Positions 53,009-61,962 of a stretch of DNA of 64,000 nt are shown one piece after another. Each line of letters begins with the position of its first letter. The stretch's first letter is position 1. The notes under the pieces were generated by a model, which saw only the letters and a program-made list of their open reading frames with translations, made no database searches and was not told where the DNA came from. The stretch is from NCBI RefSeq assembly GCF_001571245.1, contig NZ_BCTK01000001.1, positions 1-64,000 on the forward strand. Direction: 5' to 3'. This stretch comes from Achromobacter piechaudii NBRC 102461 (lineage in GTDB: Bacteria; Pseudomonadota; Gammaproteobacteria; Burkholderiales; Burkholderiaceae_B). The position numbers and the translations under genes are program-made.

Positions 53009-53349
53009 GCATCGACTTCTTGCTGGGCCGGGCCTACGACCGAAAGACATACAACTGCTTGCATTTCGCCGCTGACGCTTGGGAACATTTGACGGGAGAC
53101 CGGCGCTTGCACCAAGTCAAGGAAGAGGACTTGGCTGCGGGCCGGCTGTCGGCGCTGTTTCGCAGCATGCACAAGCTGATAGGCCCGTCGGTGCTGCCCT
53201 CCATCGCACTCATGGAAACGCTTCAAGGCGAGGCCCATATCGCCGTGTGTGTGCGTGGACGGTTGCTTCATATAAACGAATCGGGCGCTTCATTCTTCCC
53301 GGTTGAAGCGCAAACGGCCCTCTATCGCAACATGAGGTTTTACGCATGA
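53005..53349 (+). CDS. NlpC/P60-like tail tip peptidase
   Basis: 114 aa. YNCLHFAADAWEHLTG supplies the catalytic Cys and EAHIAVCVRGRLLHINE the His part of a NlpC/P60 or CHAP-like fold, as in lambda K. It may cut peptidoglycan during DNA injection. GTG start overlaps the DUF1833 stop (GTGA). Confidence 0.75.
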   Translation: MSIDFLLGRAYDRKTYNCLHFAADAWEHLTGDRRLHQVKEEDLAAGRLSALFRSMHKLIGPSVLPSIALMETLQGEAHIAVCVRGRLLHINESGASFFPVEAQTALYRNMRFYA

Positions 53350-56237
53350 AGACAGTTCACCTTTACCGGGCGCCTGACGGGAAGCGCGAGACGCACGAAG
53401 TGGTCGACTTGAATGCCTTTCTGAAGGCAAAGCTTGGGCCAAGGTTGCCAGCGGGTTGCCGAATTGCTGATATGGAAACCGGGCGTTCAGTCCGGCCCAT
53501 GAAGCCCTCAGACATCGCCGAACTGCGTGGGCTGCCTGGTCCGTTCGTCGTGGAAGCGTATCCGCTGGGGCCGACATTCTTGCCAGCGCTTGCCGTGGCG
53601 CTGGTGACGACCGCTGCGTCCATGATTTTGACGTCGATTCTGGCGCAAGACCCTCCGAACCAAACCGCGCGCAACGTCCAGAAGGAATCGCCGAACAACG
53701 GCCTTTCTGAGCGCACGAACCAGGTGCGCGTCAACGGCAGAGTACCGGACATCTATGGTCAGGTCCGATCGACCCCGGATATGCTTGCTCAGCCCTATCT
53801 GATGTTCGAGAATCATGTGGAAAAGGAGGTCGCGTTCATGTGCGTGGGGAGAGGTGCGCACCAGGTGCACGATGTGCGCGACGACACCACCCTAATCGCC
53901 GAAATCCCAGGGGCATCGGTTGAGGTCTATGCGCCGTTCACGTCACCGAACAGCGGCCATACGCCGCAGCTCCGGATCGGGAACGCTATCAATTTGCCGG
54001 TGACGGCCGCCAAGCGCGCGAACAGCGTGAATGGGCAGACGCTGCAAGCTCAGGACTATGGCAGCGTCATCCGGCGTGGCATGGTGTTCCGCTCGCCCAA
54101 CGAAATTGTTTCCCAGGATGCCGATCTCGACTTTTCTGAGTTGTTCATTCCGGGGGACGTGATCACGGTGCAGAACGCTGCGCAGACGCAGGGCACGTTT
54201 TCCTACACGCCCGAAGACGGCGCAGAATTGCGAGTTGAGGACACGCTAACGCCTACTTGGGGTGAAGTGATCTTTTCGGGTGATCATCGGGCCGACTGGG
54301 GCGCCGGTCAGATCCTGACCTTGACTAACGGCGTGGTGACGTGGACCGGAAACTCAGGCGGCGATGCCGATTTGCCATATGGGGCCAGCAGCAACGTCGC
54401 AGGCATCTACGGCGTGCTGTCTGTCGTGTTCGATAGCTTTGGCGATGTCACGACTATCCGACTCGATGTTACGCAGAATTTCTCGGCGTGGCGGGCCTTT
54501 CGAGGCGCACCGACGGCGGTGACGGGTTCACCCGTGCTGACGCGACCCTCCGGGGTGGTTCAGTTTGACCTATCCGGAAACTACACGGTCACCACGGTCA
54601 CCAGTTCGCTGCTCACGCTCAATAACCCGGCAGGCGTGAACCCGGCCTGGACGGTGATGCAGACCGGCTATGGTGGGCAGTCCGTCGTTATGAACCCAAC
54701 GATCAGCACGACGGGGGAGCGCTGGGTGGGGTGGTTCAGCGTGGAAAGCGTGCGGCCTATCAGCCGCATCATCTCCAACGTGATTGCGCTCAATGGCCTG
54801 TACAAGGACAACGGGCGCCAGCAATATAGTCGGGATGTGTTGTATCGCATCGAGGCCCAGCGGGTCGATGCAGGAGGCGCCCCTTATGGGGTCGTGCTGA
54901 CGTTCGAACGGACCATTATGGGGTCTGCGGTTACGCGCTCAGTGCGGGCGGATACCTTGGACGCGCAGCTTACCGGCCCTCCCAGCACGCGCTGGCGCTT
55001 CAGGGCCAGGCGCCTGACGAATTCCGACACAGATTTCGAAGGCTCCGTGGTTGACGAGATCAAGTGGCGAGATCTATATGCCTGCTCGCCAGTCGGCCAG
55101 GCCCACTTCGGCGATGTGACGACGGTGCAATCGGTTACGTTGGCGACGGACGGCGCACTGGCGGTCAAGGAGCGCAAGCTCAACTTGTTGGTCACGCGCA
55201 AGCTGCCGCAGCGGATTTCTGGATCAACCTTCACGAGTGAGTTGTTTCCGACAACGAATGTCGCGGACATCATATCGGCAGTGTGCCTGGACCCTCTCAT
55301 CGGCAACAGGCGGCTGGCCGAGGTGGACTTCGACAACATCTATGCCACAGCACAGGAGATCCGCGACTATTTTGGAGTGGACGTCGCGCGCTTCGATTAC
55401 ACCATCGATAGCGACAACCTTAGTTTCGAGGAAACGCTGTCGATGATCGCGGATTCGGTCTATTGCAGGGCCTATCGTCGCGGCAGCGTTATCCGGCTGT
55501 TCTTTGAACGCGCGACGGAAGATTCGACCGTCTTGTTCAACCATCGCAACAAGCTGCCTGGGTCTGAGCAGCGCACCGAGGGCAGCGACGAAGAGTATGA
55601 CGGCGTGGAATTCCAGTGGATTGATCCGGCGAATGACGCCCCGGTGACGATATATCTGCCGGCGGACCGCTCGGCCGTCAATCCGCTCCGGGTCGAGTCT
55701 GTGGGCGTGCGGATGGCAGCGCAAGCCCACATTCATGCCCATCGGCGCTGGAACAAAATCCGCTATCACGATGAATCGACAGAATTCGATGGGTTGCCGG
55801 AGGCGAACCTGCTGCGGGTCAGCGAGCGCATATTGTGTGCGGACAACACCTTGGCTCAGAGCCAAGACGGTGACATCGTGGACGTCGACGACGAGAACGG
55901 GCGCTTGGTGACTCTGTCCCAGCCCTTCGACTGGGGCGCCGGGCCCTACGTGATTTTCCTTCAGGGAAGCGACGGCCGCGTAGAAAACATGGGTGTAAGC
56001 CCTGGCGGCGGTGCACGGCTGGCGCTGCTGCACCGTGCCCCGCGCATGCCCATCATCTGCCGCGGAGAGGGCTACAACGCGACGGGCTACATCATCACCG
56101 AGGCCAGCGACACGCGGACCGCTAAGGCGTTCATTTTGACGGAGAAAGATGTGCCTAATGACGACGGTTCAATCCCTTTGAAGGCGATTAACTACGACGC
56201 CAGGTACTACCAGAATGATCGTGATTTTCTGCTCTAG
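53346..56237 (+). CDS. Tail tip attachment protein J-like
   Basis: 963 aa central tail fibre hub. The N-terminal region has a hydrophobic stretch (LPALAVALVTTAASMILTSILA, about residues 78-99) like that of I proteins, so an I-J fusion is likely. NNGLSERTNQVRVNGRVPDIYGQVR is the conserved J start. Several beta-rich domains follow. It should decide receptor contact together with the next two proteins. Confidence 0.88.
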   Translation: MKTVHLYRAPDGKRETHEVVDLNAFLKAKLGPRLPAGCRIADMETGRSVRPMKPSDIAELRGLPGPFVVEAYPLGPTFLPALAVALVTTAASMILTSILAQDPPNQTARNVQKESPNNGLSERTNQVRVNGRVPDIYGQVRSTPDMLAQPYLMFENHVEKEVAFMCVGRGAHQVHDVRDDTTLIAEIPGASVEVYAPFTSPNSGHTPQLRIGNAINLPVTAAKRANSVNGQTLQAQDYGSVIRRGMVFRSPNEIVSQDADLDFSELFIPGDVITVQNAAQTQGTFSYTPEDGAELRVEDTLTPTWGEVIFSGDHRADWGAGQILTLTNGVVTWTGNSGGDADLPYGASSNVAGIYGVLSVVFDSFGDVTTIRLDVTQNFSAWRAFRGAPTAVTGSPVLTRPSGVVQFDLSGNYTVTTVTSSLLTLNNPAGVNPAWTVMQTGYGGQSVVMNPTISTTGERWVGWFSVESVRPISRIISNVIALNGLYKDNGRQQYSRDVLYRIEAQRVDAGGAPYGVVLTFERTIMGSAVTRSVRADTLDAQLTGPPSTRWRFRARRLTNSDTDFEGSVVDEIKWRDLYACSPVGQAHFGDVTTVQSVTLATDGALAVKERKLNLLVTRKLPQRISGSTFTSELFPTTNVADIISAVCLDPLIGNRRLAEVDFDNIYATAQEIRDYFGVDVARFDYTIDSDNLSFEETLSMIADSVYCRAYRRGSVIRLFFERATEDSTVLFNHRNKLPGSEQRTEGSDEEYDGVEFQWIDPANDAPVTIYLPADRSAVNPLRVESVGVRMAAQAHIHAHRRWNKIRYHDESTEFDGLPEANLLRVSERILCADNTLAQSQDGDIVDVDDENGRLVTLSQPFDWGAGPYVIFLQGSDGRVENMGVSPGGGARLALLHRAPRMPIICRGEGYNATGYIITEASDTRTAKAFILTEKDVPNDDGSIPLKAINYDARYYQNDRDFLL

Positions 56238-56254
56238 AAGTTCTTCCCCCTACA

Positions 56255-56282
56255 AACCCCGCAAAAGTGCGGGGTTTTTTTT
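56255..56282 (+). terminator. Terminator after the J-like gene
   Basis: AACCCCGC/GCGGGGTT stem with a six-base loop, followed by six more Ts. Confidence 0.85.
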
Positions 56283-56293
56283 GTGAGTTCGCA

Positions 56294-58216
56294 ATGGCTG
56301 GATTTCTTACCAAGCAGGAATTGCTCAACGGCAGTGTGGATGCTGGCACGTTGGGCGAATTTGCGAACGGCGCAGTTGGTGCGCCGAACGTAAATCGCGC
56401 TGGCAGCGACGTTAAGAACCTGCAAACACTGCGTGTAGAAGCGCTGGACGCTGCATTTGCTGCGGCGGATATCAAGACCTATCTGACGAAGGCGGCCATG
56501 CAGGCCGATACGGGCAGGCCTGTGCCGAGCACCGGCAGGGTAACAAAGGATCCGATTTTGTCGAACAACGGTGACTATGTCTGGAATGGCTCGGCTTGGC
56601 AGTGGTCCGAGATCCAGCCTGCCAGCACGCTATCGCTTCAGGCAGTTCGTGTGCAATCCGACGATAACTCGGGGCGGGTTCAGTCACTGGAATCTCTGAC
56701 TTCTGAGCAAGCGAAGATCGGAGTCGATGAATGGGCTTTCGCCCATATCGAAGAGAACACTGGAAAACTGCTCTTTGGGATGGATCGCAACGCAAACCTT
56801 CGCGCGACTGGCAGCCTGAAGGTGGACGGAGCTATTCAGGCTGATGGCATTGCAATGGGAACGCCTACGGTAGGCGACTGCTTGGAAGCAAATGTTGGCG
56901 AGGGTGATAGGGCTATTAGCCTCTGGACTCGCGCTGGGGCCCGTTGGCAAATGACGTCGGCGACGGAGTTTGAGAAGGTCTATGACCCTGCGTGGATTCC
57001 AGAATTGCAGCGGCAGGTCGATGAACTTTCGCAAGCGCCCTCCTTGGCAGGAAGCGGGCTACAGCGACTTGTCTTGCGTTGCTCTAACGTGGCTCAGGAT
57101 GTGAATTTGGTTGTCGCGGGCGACAGCATCGCATGGGGGATTGGCGCGTCGAATACCGGGCCGTCTGGACCGCGCAATCAGCGACTTGATGATCCGCGCT
57201 CAACGTTGACCGCCAAATCCTGGGTGAACCTTTTACGGTGTTACCTTGGGCGGCGCTACTTGGCTGTGCCGGTGGATGCCGAGCCTTTGGTGGAAATTGC
57301 GCCAGGGGCTATCGAAGGTGGATCGGGTTCGTTTTCTCAAGTCCAGATCGCCGCCTTTTCCGACGCGTTCTTCGTTGACCTGCGGGACGGTGGCGGCGTA
57401 CCAATTCCGAGGCAGACGGTGGCAACTGTCGCGCCTGCGGTGGCGGCTGCCGCGCTGATAGTTCCGCCATTGGGATATGTCGAGTTCGACTGCCTCGCTG
57501 TAGGCTTTGATTTGATGTACGGCAAAGTCGCTGATTCCACGTCGAGGATGTTCACCGTTTCGGTGGACGGTGTGCTGATCGCTCAGCAGGAGTTCAACGA
57601 TGCGGTGGCAGGCTGGGGGAACACCCTAGCGGTCGCGCTGCCCGCCTATCGATTGTCCAGAGTCCGGATTTCCAACGCCGCCAGTGTGGCGCTGCCGTTG
57701 GAAGGCATGCGGCGGAACAAAGTCATCCGTGTGGTGAACCAAGGAATTAGTGGCACATCTTCTGCATCCTGGTTGCCATCGGCACCCAATGGTCGACGGC
57801 TCTTGGTGGACGGCGTGCCGGTAAGCGCCACCGACATTGTGCTTGCCTTGGGTACGAACGATCGAATTGGCTCCGCTACGCCGGCCAACACGACCTGGCA
57901 CCAAAACAACATGGCGCAGGTCCTTAGCTGGCTTGTAGCAAATCGCTCAAGCTTGTCGGTAACTCTGTTGGCTGGCTATGCCACTCTGGATGAAGAGGGG
58001 ATGGTTTATCAGCAACGAGACATAGCGCGGTGTCAGCAGAATTTGGCCCGCATGTTTGGAGTCAGTTTCTTGAACTTATACCCCCAGATGCGAGACGCCA
58101 TTGAAGACGGGCAGCAGATCTTCAGTGGGTCTGATTTGCTCCATCCCAATGATGCGGGGCATGCACTTGTGTTTCGCATCATCAAGCAACACGCTGAACT
58201 TTTCAATGCGAGGTAA
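56294..58216 (+). CDS. Tailspike/tail fibre with SGNH hydrolase domain
   Basis: 640 aa. The first 260 residues are a tail-attachment and shaft region (short coiled coil, then repetitive beta). A SGNH/GDSL hydrolase follows: block I VVAGDSIAWG (Ser278), block III LGTND (520-523 GTND) and block V DLLHPND (Asp614, His617). An esterase removing acetyl groups from surface polysaccharide is likely. It is the receptor-recognition part of the tail. Confidence 0.85.
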   Translation: MAGFLTKQELLNGSVDAGTLGEFANGAVGAPNVNRAGSDVKNLQTLRVEALDAAFAAADIKTYLTKAAMQADTGRPVPSTGRVTKDPILSNNGDYVWNGSAWQWSEIQPASTLSLQAVRVQSDDNSGRVQSLESLTSEQAKIGVDEWAFAHIEENTGKLLFGMDRNANLRATGSLKVDGAIQADGIAMGTPTVGDCLEANVGEGDRAISLWTRAGARWQMTSATEFEKVYDPAWIPELQRQVDELSQAPSLAGSGLQRLVLRCSNVAQDVNLVVAGDSIAWGIGASNTGPSGPRNQRLDDPRSTLTAKSWVNLLRCYLGRRYLAVPVDAEPLVEIAPGAIEGGSGSFSQVQIAAFSDAFFVDLRDGGGVPIPRQTVATVAPAVAAAALIVPPLGYVEFDCLAVGFDLMYGKVADSTSRMFTVSVDGVLIAQQEFNDAVAGWGNTLAVALPAYRLSRVRISNAASVALPLEGMRRNKVIRVVNQGISGTSSASWLPSAPNGRRLLVDGVPVSATDIVLALGTNDRIGSATPANTTWHQNNMAQVLSWLVANRSSLSVTLLAGYATLDEEGMVYQQRDIARCQQNLARMFGVSFLNLYPQMRDAIEDGQQIFSGSDLLHPNDAGHALVFRIIKQHAELFNAR

Positions 58217-58219
58217 CTT

Positions 58220-59038
58220 ATGTCGTCTTTAATCACCCGTCATCTGGGCGTGAACGCCCCGGCAAGCGCGCCAGTCATTTCCGTTTCGGATGTTGAGGTG
58301 CAGGTGTCCCGCATCCCTGGGCTGAAGGCATGGTGGCGCGCTGACGCGCTGTTCAATCCTGACCCGACCGCAGGTGCCTGGCGTGATCGCGTGAATGACA
58401 TCGCGTTGACGTTGCGCCGAGCATCCTGGCCCGTGCGAACCCCCGGTGGGATCGCTGACCGCGATTACTTGCAGTTCAATCAGCAACTCGGGACGATCTT
58501 GCAGACTCCGGCCGACGTAGCTTTGTGGCCAGTCGGGCCGAATCCGTGGACGTTCGCCTGGGTCGGGCAGCCGTCGCCGAACAATTTCATTGTGAACGAA
58601 GGTGTTTTTGGGAATGAGCAAGCCGGTGCCGGTCAGCTGGTATCCGCAGTCTTCTACCAAGGTAACAGCGCGAACAAGCCCATCGTGATCAATGAGGGCG
58701 GGGCAGACCTCGGATACACGACGGCAGGGTTCCCCGCGTCTGGCGGGCCGCACCTGGTTGTCCTGTCGAGAAATCCCGGTGCAGATGCCGAATCTCCTGA
58801 CCGGTTGCGCTGCTACGTCGATGGCGTAGGACAGACGACGGTGTCGCGGGCCAACCCTCAGAATACGAACAGCCGGTTGCTGATCGGCGGCAACACCAAC
58901 ACGGCAGGCTCCGGTGTGACCAATGCGGGATTTGGTGGCCGTATCTACGACTTGTTCGTGTTTCATTCGGTGCTCACAGCAGGCGATCGAGCAATTCTGT
59001 CTGCGTACTCGTATGAGCGCTATGGGCTACCAGCCTAG
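58220..59038 (+). CDS. Concanavalin/LamG-like tail receptor protein
   Basis: 272 aa. IPGLKAWWRADALFN and FGGRIYDLFVFHSVLTAGDRAILSAYSYERYG are typical of LamG-like jelly-roll domains in phage tail proteins. It follows the tailspike by three bases and likely binds sugar or forms the fibre end. Confidence 0.75.
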   Translation: MSSLITRHLGVNAPASAPVISVSDVEVQVSRIPGLKAWWRADALFNPDPTAGAWRDRVNDIALTLRRASWPVRTPGGIADRDYLQFNQQLGTILQTPADVALWPVGPNPWTFAWVGQPSPNNFIVNEGVFGNEQAGAGQLVSAVFYQGNSANKPIVINEGGADLGYTTAGFPASGGPHLVVLSRNPGADAESPDRLRCYVDGVGQTTVSRANPQNTNSRLLIGGNTNTAGSGVTNAGFGGRIYDLFVFHSVLTAGDRAILSAYSYERYGLPA

Positions 59039-59061
59039 CGCTGCGCCGGTGTCAATATCCT

Positions 59062-59084
59062 GCCCGCTTCGGCGGGCTTTTTTT
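59062..59084 (+). terminator. Terminator after the tail genes
   Basis: GCCCGC-TTCG-GCGGGC with seven Ts, between tail and lysis genes. Confidence 0.88.
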
Positions 59085-59126
59085 CGTCTATAGGGGACGC
59101 GATGTTGTCGCTCCAAAGGAAATTCC

Positions 59127-59414
59127 ATGGCTGACGAACATCTGTCCGATGCGTTCATCAAGTCACTGCACGCGCGCGTCGTGCAAATGGAGCAAGACAT
59201 GGCCCATAACGCGGAAGCCACCGCTCGGAATACGGACTCAATCGAGACGATCCGTCAGAACACGCAGGACATCGTGGACACCTTTGCGGCGCTGTCGGGG
59301 GGATTCAAGGTCTTGCAGGGGTTGGGGCGGCTGGCTCGTCCGATCGGCTATATCGCCACGGCGATTGCGGCCACGCTCGCGGCTGTGGCGGCGGTGAAGG
59401 GGATTTGGAAATGA
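59127..59414 (+). CDS. Holin-like protein
   Basis: 95 aa. An N-terminal coiled coil (VVQMEQDMAHNAEATARNTDSIETIRQN) is followed by one C-terminal membrane segment (IGYIATAIAATLAAVAAVKGIW), a layout like XhlA-type or class III holins. It overlaps the endolysin by 4 bases. Confidence 0.75.
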   Translation: MADEHLSDAFIKSLHARVVQMEQDMAHNAEATARNTDSIETIRQNTQDIVDTFAALSGGFKVLQGLGRLARPIGYIATAIAATLAAVAAVKGIWK

Positions 59415-59905
59415 TATCGGACAGCCTGAGGCGCAAGTTGATTGCGGCGGCCAGCGCGGGATCGATTGCCATTGCCGGCGTGCTGGTATCGCATTTCGAG
59501 CCCGGGAAGGTGCGCGGCGAGCCGTACATCGACCCGGTGGGCGTGCTGACCGTGTGCGATGGGCACACTGGGCCCGACATCGACCCGAAGCGGGTCTACA
59601 CCGATGCCGAGTGCGATGCGTGGCGTGATGCCGATTTGGCCACTGCCGACCGGGCTGTGCGTCGCCTGATCACCGTGCCGCTTAACGACTGGCAGCGCGC
59701 GGCGCTCATCGATTTCACCTACAACCTTGGCGCCGGCAACCTGGCCGATTCGACCATGCGGCGCAAGTTCAACGCGGGCGACTATGCCGGCGGTTGCGCG
59801 GAGCTGGACCGCTGGGTGAAGGGAAGGAAGGGCGGCGTGCTCGTGACGCTGCCGGGCCTGGTTACGCGCAGGGAGGTGGACACATGGGTCTGTCTGCAAC
59901 GCTGA
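59411..59905 (+). CDS. SAR-type lysozyme endolysin (GH24)
   Basis: 164 aa. The N-terminal segment LIAAASAGSIAIAGVLVSH is a weak, Ala/Gly-rich membrane helix as in signal-arrest-release endolysins. The glycosidase has Glu30 (possibly), YIDPVGVLTVCDGHTG with Asp41 and Thr47, and a helical C-terminus (DFTYNLGAGNLADSTMRRKFN). It cuts glycan strands, unlike the peptidase endolysin of the first prophage. Confidence 0.88.
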   Translation: MISDSLRRKLIAAASAGSIAIAGVLVSHFEPGKVRGEPYIDPVGVLTVCDGHTGPDIDPKRVYTDAECDAWRDADLATADRAVRRLITVPLNDWQRAALIDFTYNLGAGNLADSTMRRKFNAGDYAGGCAELDRWVKGRKGGVLVTLPGLVTRREVDTWVCLQR

Positions 59906-60390
59906 TCGGCTGGAAGGGCTACGCCGCTGCCATGGTGGTGGGTGCGATCGTGGCCGGAGGCGGTGCCTGGAAGGCGCTGGGCTGGCGCTACGGGGCCGAG
60001 ATCGCTGCGATGAAGGCCGATCAGTCCGCCGGAGTCGCGGAGTCCCAGCGCCAGGCGCGCGAGATCCTAGAGCGCCGCGTGGCCGAAGTCGGCCAGATCA
60101 ATGAACGGAACGCCAAGGCCGAATGGGCCGCTTACGGGGGGATGCGCAATGCGCAAGTACAAGACGACGCTCTGCGTGCTGATGTTGACGCTGGGCGTCA
60201 GCGGCTGCACGTCGCTGCCTCCTGCGCCGCCGCCGGCGGTGGAATGCCCCAAGCCGGAGCCAGCGCCCGCGTGGGTGATGGAGCCCGCGCCGAACTTGAT
60301 CCCGCTGCTCGATCGGATTATTTCGCCCTCCGGGCTGGGATCCGGCGACTGACAGCGCAGCTAGAGGCGTGCCAAGCGCGTCTGCGCTAG
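59884..60390 (+). CDS. Rz-like inner-membrane spanin
   Basis: 168 aa. An N-terminal membrane anchor (GWKGYAAAMVVGAIVAGGGAW) is followed by a periplasmic coiled coil (SAGVAESQRQAREILERRVAEVGQI). It overlaps the lysozyme by 22 bases and carries Rz1 in another frame. The GWKGYAA motif matches the first prophage spanin. Confidence 0.82.
   Translation: MGLSATLIGWKGYAAAMVVGAIVAGGGAWKALGWRYGAEIAAMKADQSAGVAESQRQAREILERRVAEVGQINERNAKAEWAAYGGMRNAQVQDDALRADVDAGRQRLHVAASCAAAGGGMPQAGASARVGDGARAELDPAARSDYFALRAGIRRLTAQLEACQARLR
60149..60352 (+). CDS. Rz1-like spanin lipoprotein, nested in Rz
   Basis: 67 aa lipoprotein entirely within the Rz gene. The signal peptide ends in LGVSGC (Cys20); the mature part is Pro-rich (LPPAPPPAVECPKPEPAPAW). 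It pairs with Rz to disrupt the outer membrane. Confidence 0.83.
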   Translation: MRKYKTTLCVLMLTLGVSGCTSLPPAPPPAVECPKPEPAPAWVMEPAPNLIPLLDRIISPSGLGSGD

Positions 60391-60391
60391 G

Positions 60392-60772
60392 TCACGCGGC
60401 AGGCGATCCGGAGAATGGCGAGCTAGGATGACGAACTGTTCGTCGGTCCGCTTCTCGGTACCGCCTTTCCAACGAGGCCATCGCCTCCTGGACGGAAGCC
60501 AAGAGGGGCTCTGGTGTAAGGGTGTCATCGAGGAACCCACGAGCGGCCGCTAGGGCCTCTTGCCGGCCAAGAACGAATTCCTCAGTTAGCGTTTCGTGGT
60601 CAGTTCGGAGCCAGAGGGAAATTTCGAACTTCGTCTTGCCCAGTTCTCGAACGCGGATCTCGGGCAGTCCAGGACAGGCGAAGGAATTGATCCGTATATC
60701 TTCCAGAGCTGCACGTGCTATGGCGCCGGCGATATCGCAACTGGATACCCCTTCTTGAGCATAGAAGACCAT
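60392..60772 (-). CDS. Hypothetical prophage right-end protein
   Basis: 126 aa, MVFYAQEGVSSCDIAGAIARAALEDIRI, with an AAGGGG site six bases before the ATG. Alternating strands and helices; no family recognised. It lies downstream of the LexA-boxed gene on the same strand and may be co-expressed with it. Confidence 0.6.
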   Translation of the reverse strand: MVFYAQEGVSSCDIAGAIARAALEDIRINSFACPGLPEIRVRELGKTKFEISLWLRTDHETLTEEFVLGRQEALAAARGFLDDTLTPEPLLASVQEAMASLERRYREADRRTVRHPSSPFSGSPAA

Positions 60773-60848
60773 GATCGCCCCTTGCTTTGATAGGTCCGGG
60801 CAATTATGAACCTTTTATGTTGATGCGCGATACCCGAAGGCCGCGCGG

Positions 60849-61157
60849 CTATCCATTGACCCACTGCATCCACCAGCTCTGGTAGTAGCGCTTTCCGTCT
60901 ATTTCTTCGAATCCACAGACCATCATGCCTCGCTCGGACGCAAAGGTCAGCAGCTCCGGCTGAAGCAAGTCGGGGATGACACCTTTCTGCGGCGCGCCGA
61001 AGGTCTGGAGGGTGTCCATGGTCATGATGCGGATGTACCGCTTCATGTCGTCCCGCATCACGGAGTACATGCGGACTGTGCCTGTGACGGTCGGGCCTGG
61101 ATCCCGGTCGTGTCGCTTCTCGCCGAAGTAGTGGGTACGGGTGACTTTGCAGAGCAT
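60849..61157 (-). CDS. LexA-boxed protein of unknown function
   Basis: 102 aa soluble protein, MLCKVTRTHYFGEKRHDRDPGPTVTGTVRMYS, ending SWWMQWVNG. No family recognised. Its ATG lies 16 bases from a near-perfect LexA box, so DNA damage should induce it. The ribosome binding site is weak. Confidence 0.6.
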   Translation of the reverse strand: MLCKVTRTHYFGEKRHDRDPGPTVTGTVRMYSVMRDDMKRYIRIMTMDTLQTFGAPQKGVIPDLLQPELLTFASERGMMVCGFEEIDGKRYYQSWWMQWVNG

Positions 61158-61173
61158 GATTTGCTGCCAAATA

Positions 61174-61193
61174 TACTGTATTTATAAACAGTA
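61174..61193 (-). promoter_or_regulatory. LexA (SOS) box
   Basis: TACTGTATTTATAAACAGTA matches the CTGT-N8-ACAG consensus with symmetric flanks. It sits between the SRAP gene end and the unknown gene at 60849-61157, which reads away from it leftward. Confidence 0.85.
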
Positions 61194-61212
61194 TATTCCA
61201 GCTAAATCGGGG

Positions 61213-61878
61213 TCACTTCATCGGCGTGGCGACGAGCTTGTCCGAGGGGAATGGCACCAAGAAATCCCGACTTTCGGTGGCGGGCGCGGTCAGCCAGTCG
61301 CCGTAGGCGCCCTCGGGCAGAATGACGACCATGCGCTTTTCCTTGCCCGCCTGGTGGTAGTCGCGGAACAGCGGGTCATCGTCCGCGTTGATGGTCAGCA
61401 TGGTGAAGCTCTCTTGTACCTGGCCGGCCGCGTCGCGCCAGCGATCCCACAACCCGGCGATGCCCAAGGGCGCGCCATCGACACGCGTGAAGCGCGTTGC
61501 CACCGCCGACCCTGAGCGCCAGTCAGGCTCGAAGATAGCGTCCGCTGGGATGATGCAGTGCTGCGCGCGCCGCCAAGCATTGCCGAAGGTGAAGGATTTG
61601 GCCGCCGTCTCGCTGCGCGCGTTGAACGTGGATAGCTTGCCGGCCTTATCCAGGCCATCGGCTTTCGTCATAGCGCTGATTAGGCCCCAACGGCCCACGA
61701 CCTCTTCGCGCTCCGGCACGGCCTCGTCGCCTGCGTCATGCTCAACCGGCCGGCGCACGAATACGCCCTGATACCTGGGCCACATGTCGTACTTGCCCAG
61801 AGCGGCAGGCTTGGCGGGCGCGCCGAATCGCTTCAGCAACAGATCTGCGTCCTTCAGGGTCTGGTAATGGCTGCACAT
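61213..61878 (-). CDS. SOS response-associated peptidase family protein (SRAP/YedK)
   Basis: 221 aa. Cys2 after the initiator Met (MCSHYQ) is the catalytic residue that links to abasic sites in single-stranded DNA in this family. FNARSET, HCIIPADAIFEPDW and the late LTINADDDPLFRDYH segment complete the site. ATG at 61878 is needed to expose Cys2. A phage copy could protect replicating phage DNA. Confidence 0.9.
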   Translation of the reverse strand: MCSHYQTLKDADLLLKRFGAPAKPAALGKYDMWPRYQGVFVRRPVEHDAGDEAVPEREEVVGRWGLISAMTKADGLDKAGKLSTFNARSETAAKSFTFGNAWRRAQHCIIPADAIFEPDWRSGSAVATRFTRVDGAPLGIAGLWDRWRDAAGQVQESFTMLTINADDDPLFRDYHQAGKEKRMVVILPEGAYGDWLTAPATESRDFLVPFPSDKLVATPMK

Positions 61879-61915
61879 AGATCTTGCTCCACATTCGGCC
61901 ATCTCATTCCGCAAT

Positions 61916-61948
61916 AAAAAAGCCCACGCAAATTAGCGTGGGCCTTTT
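61916..61948 (-). terminator. Terminator of the 63-aa gene
   Basis: GCCCACGC/GCGTGGGC stem with a six-base loop; on the minus strand it ends in six Ts. Confidence 0.82.
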
Positions 61949-61962
61949 GATGCGACAGCGAC

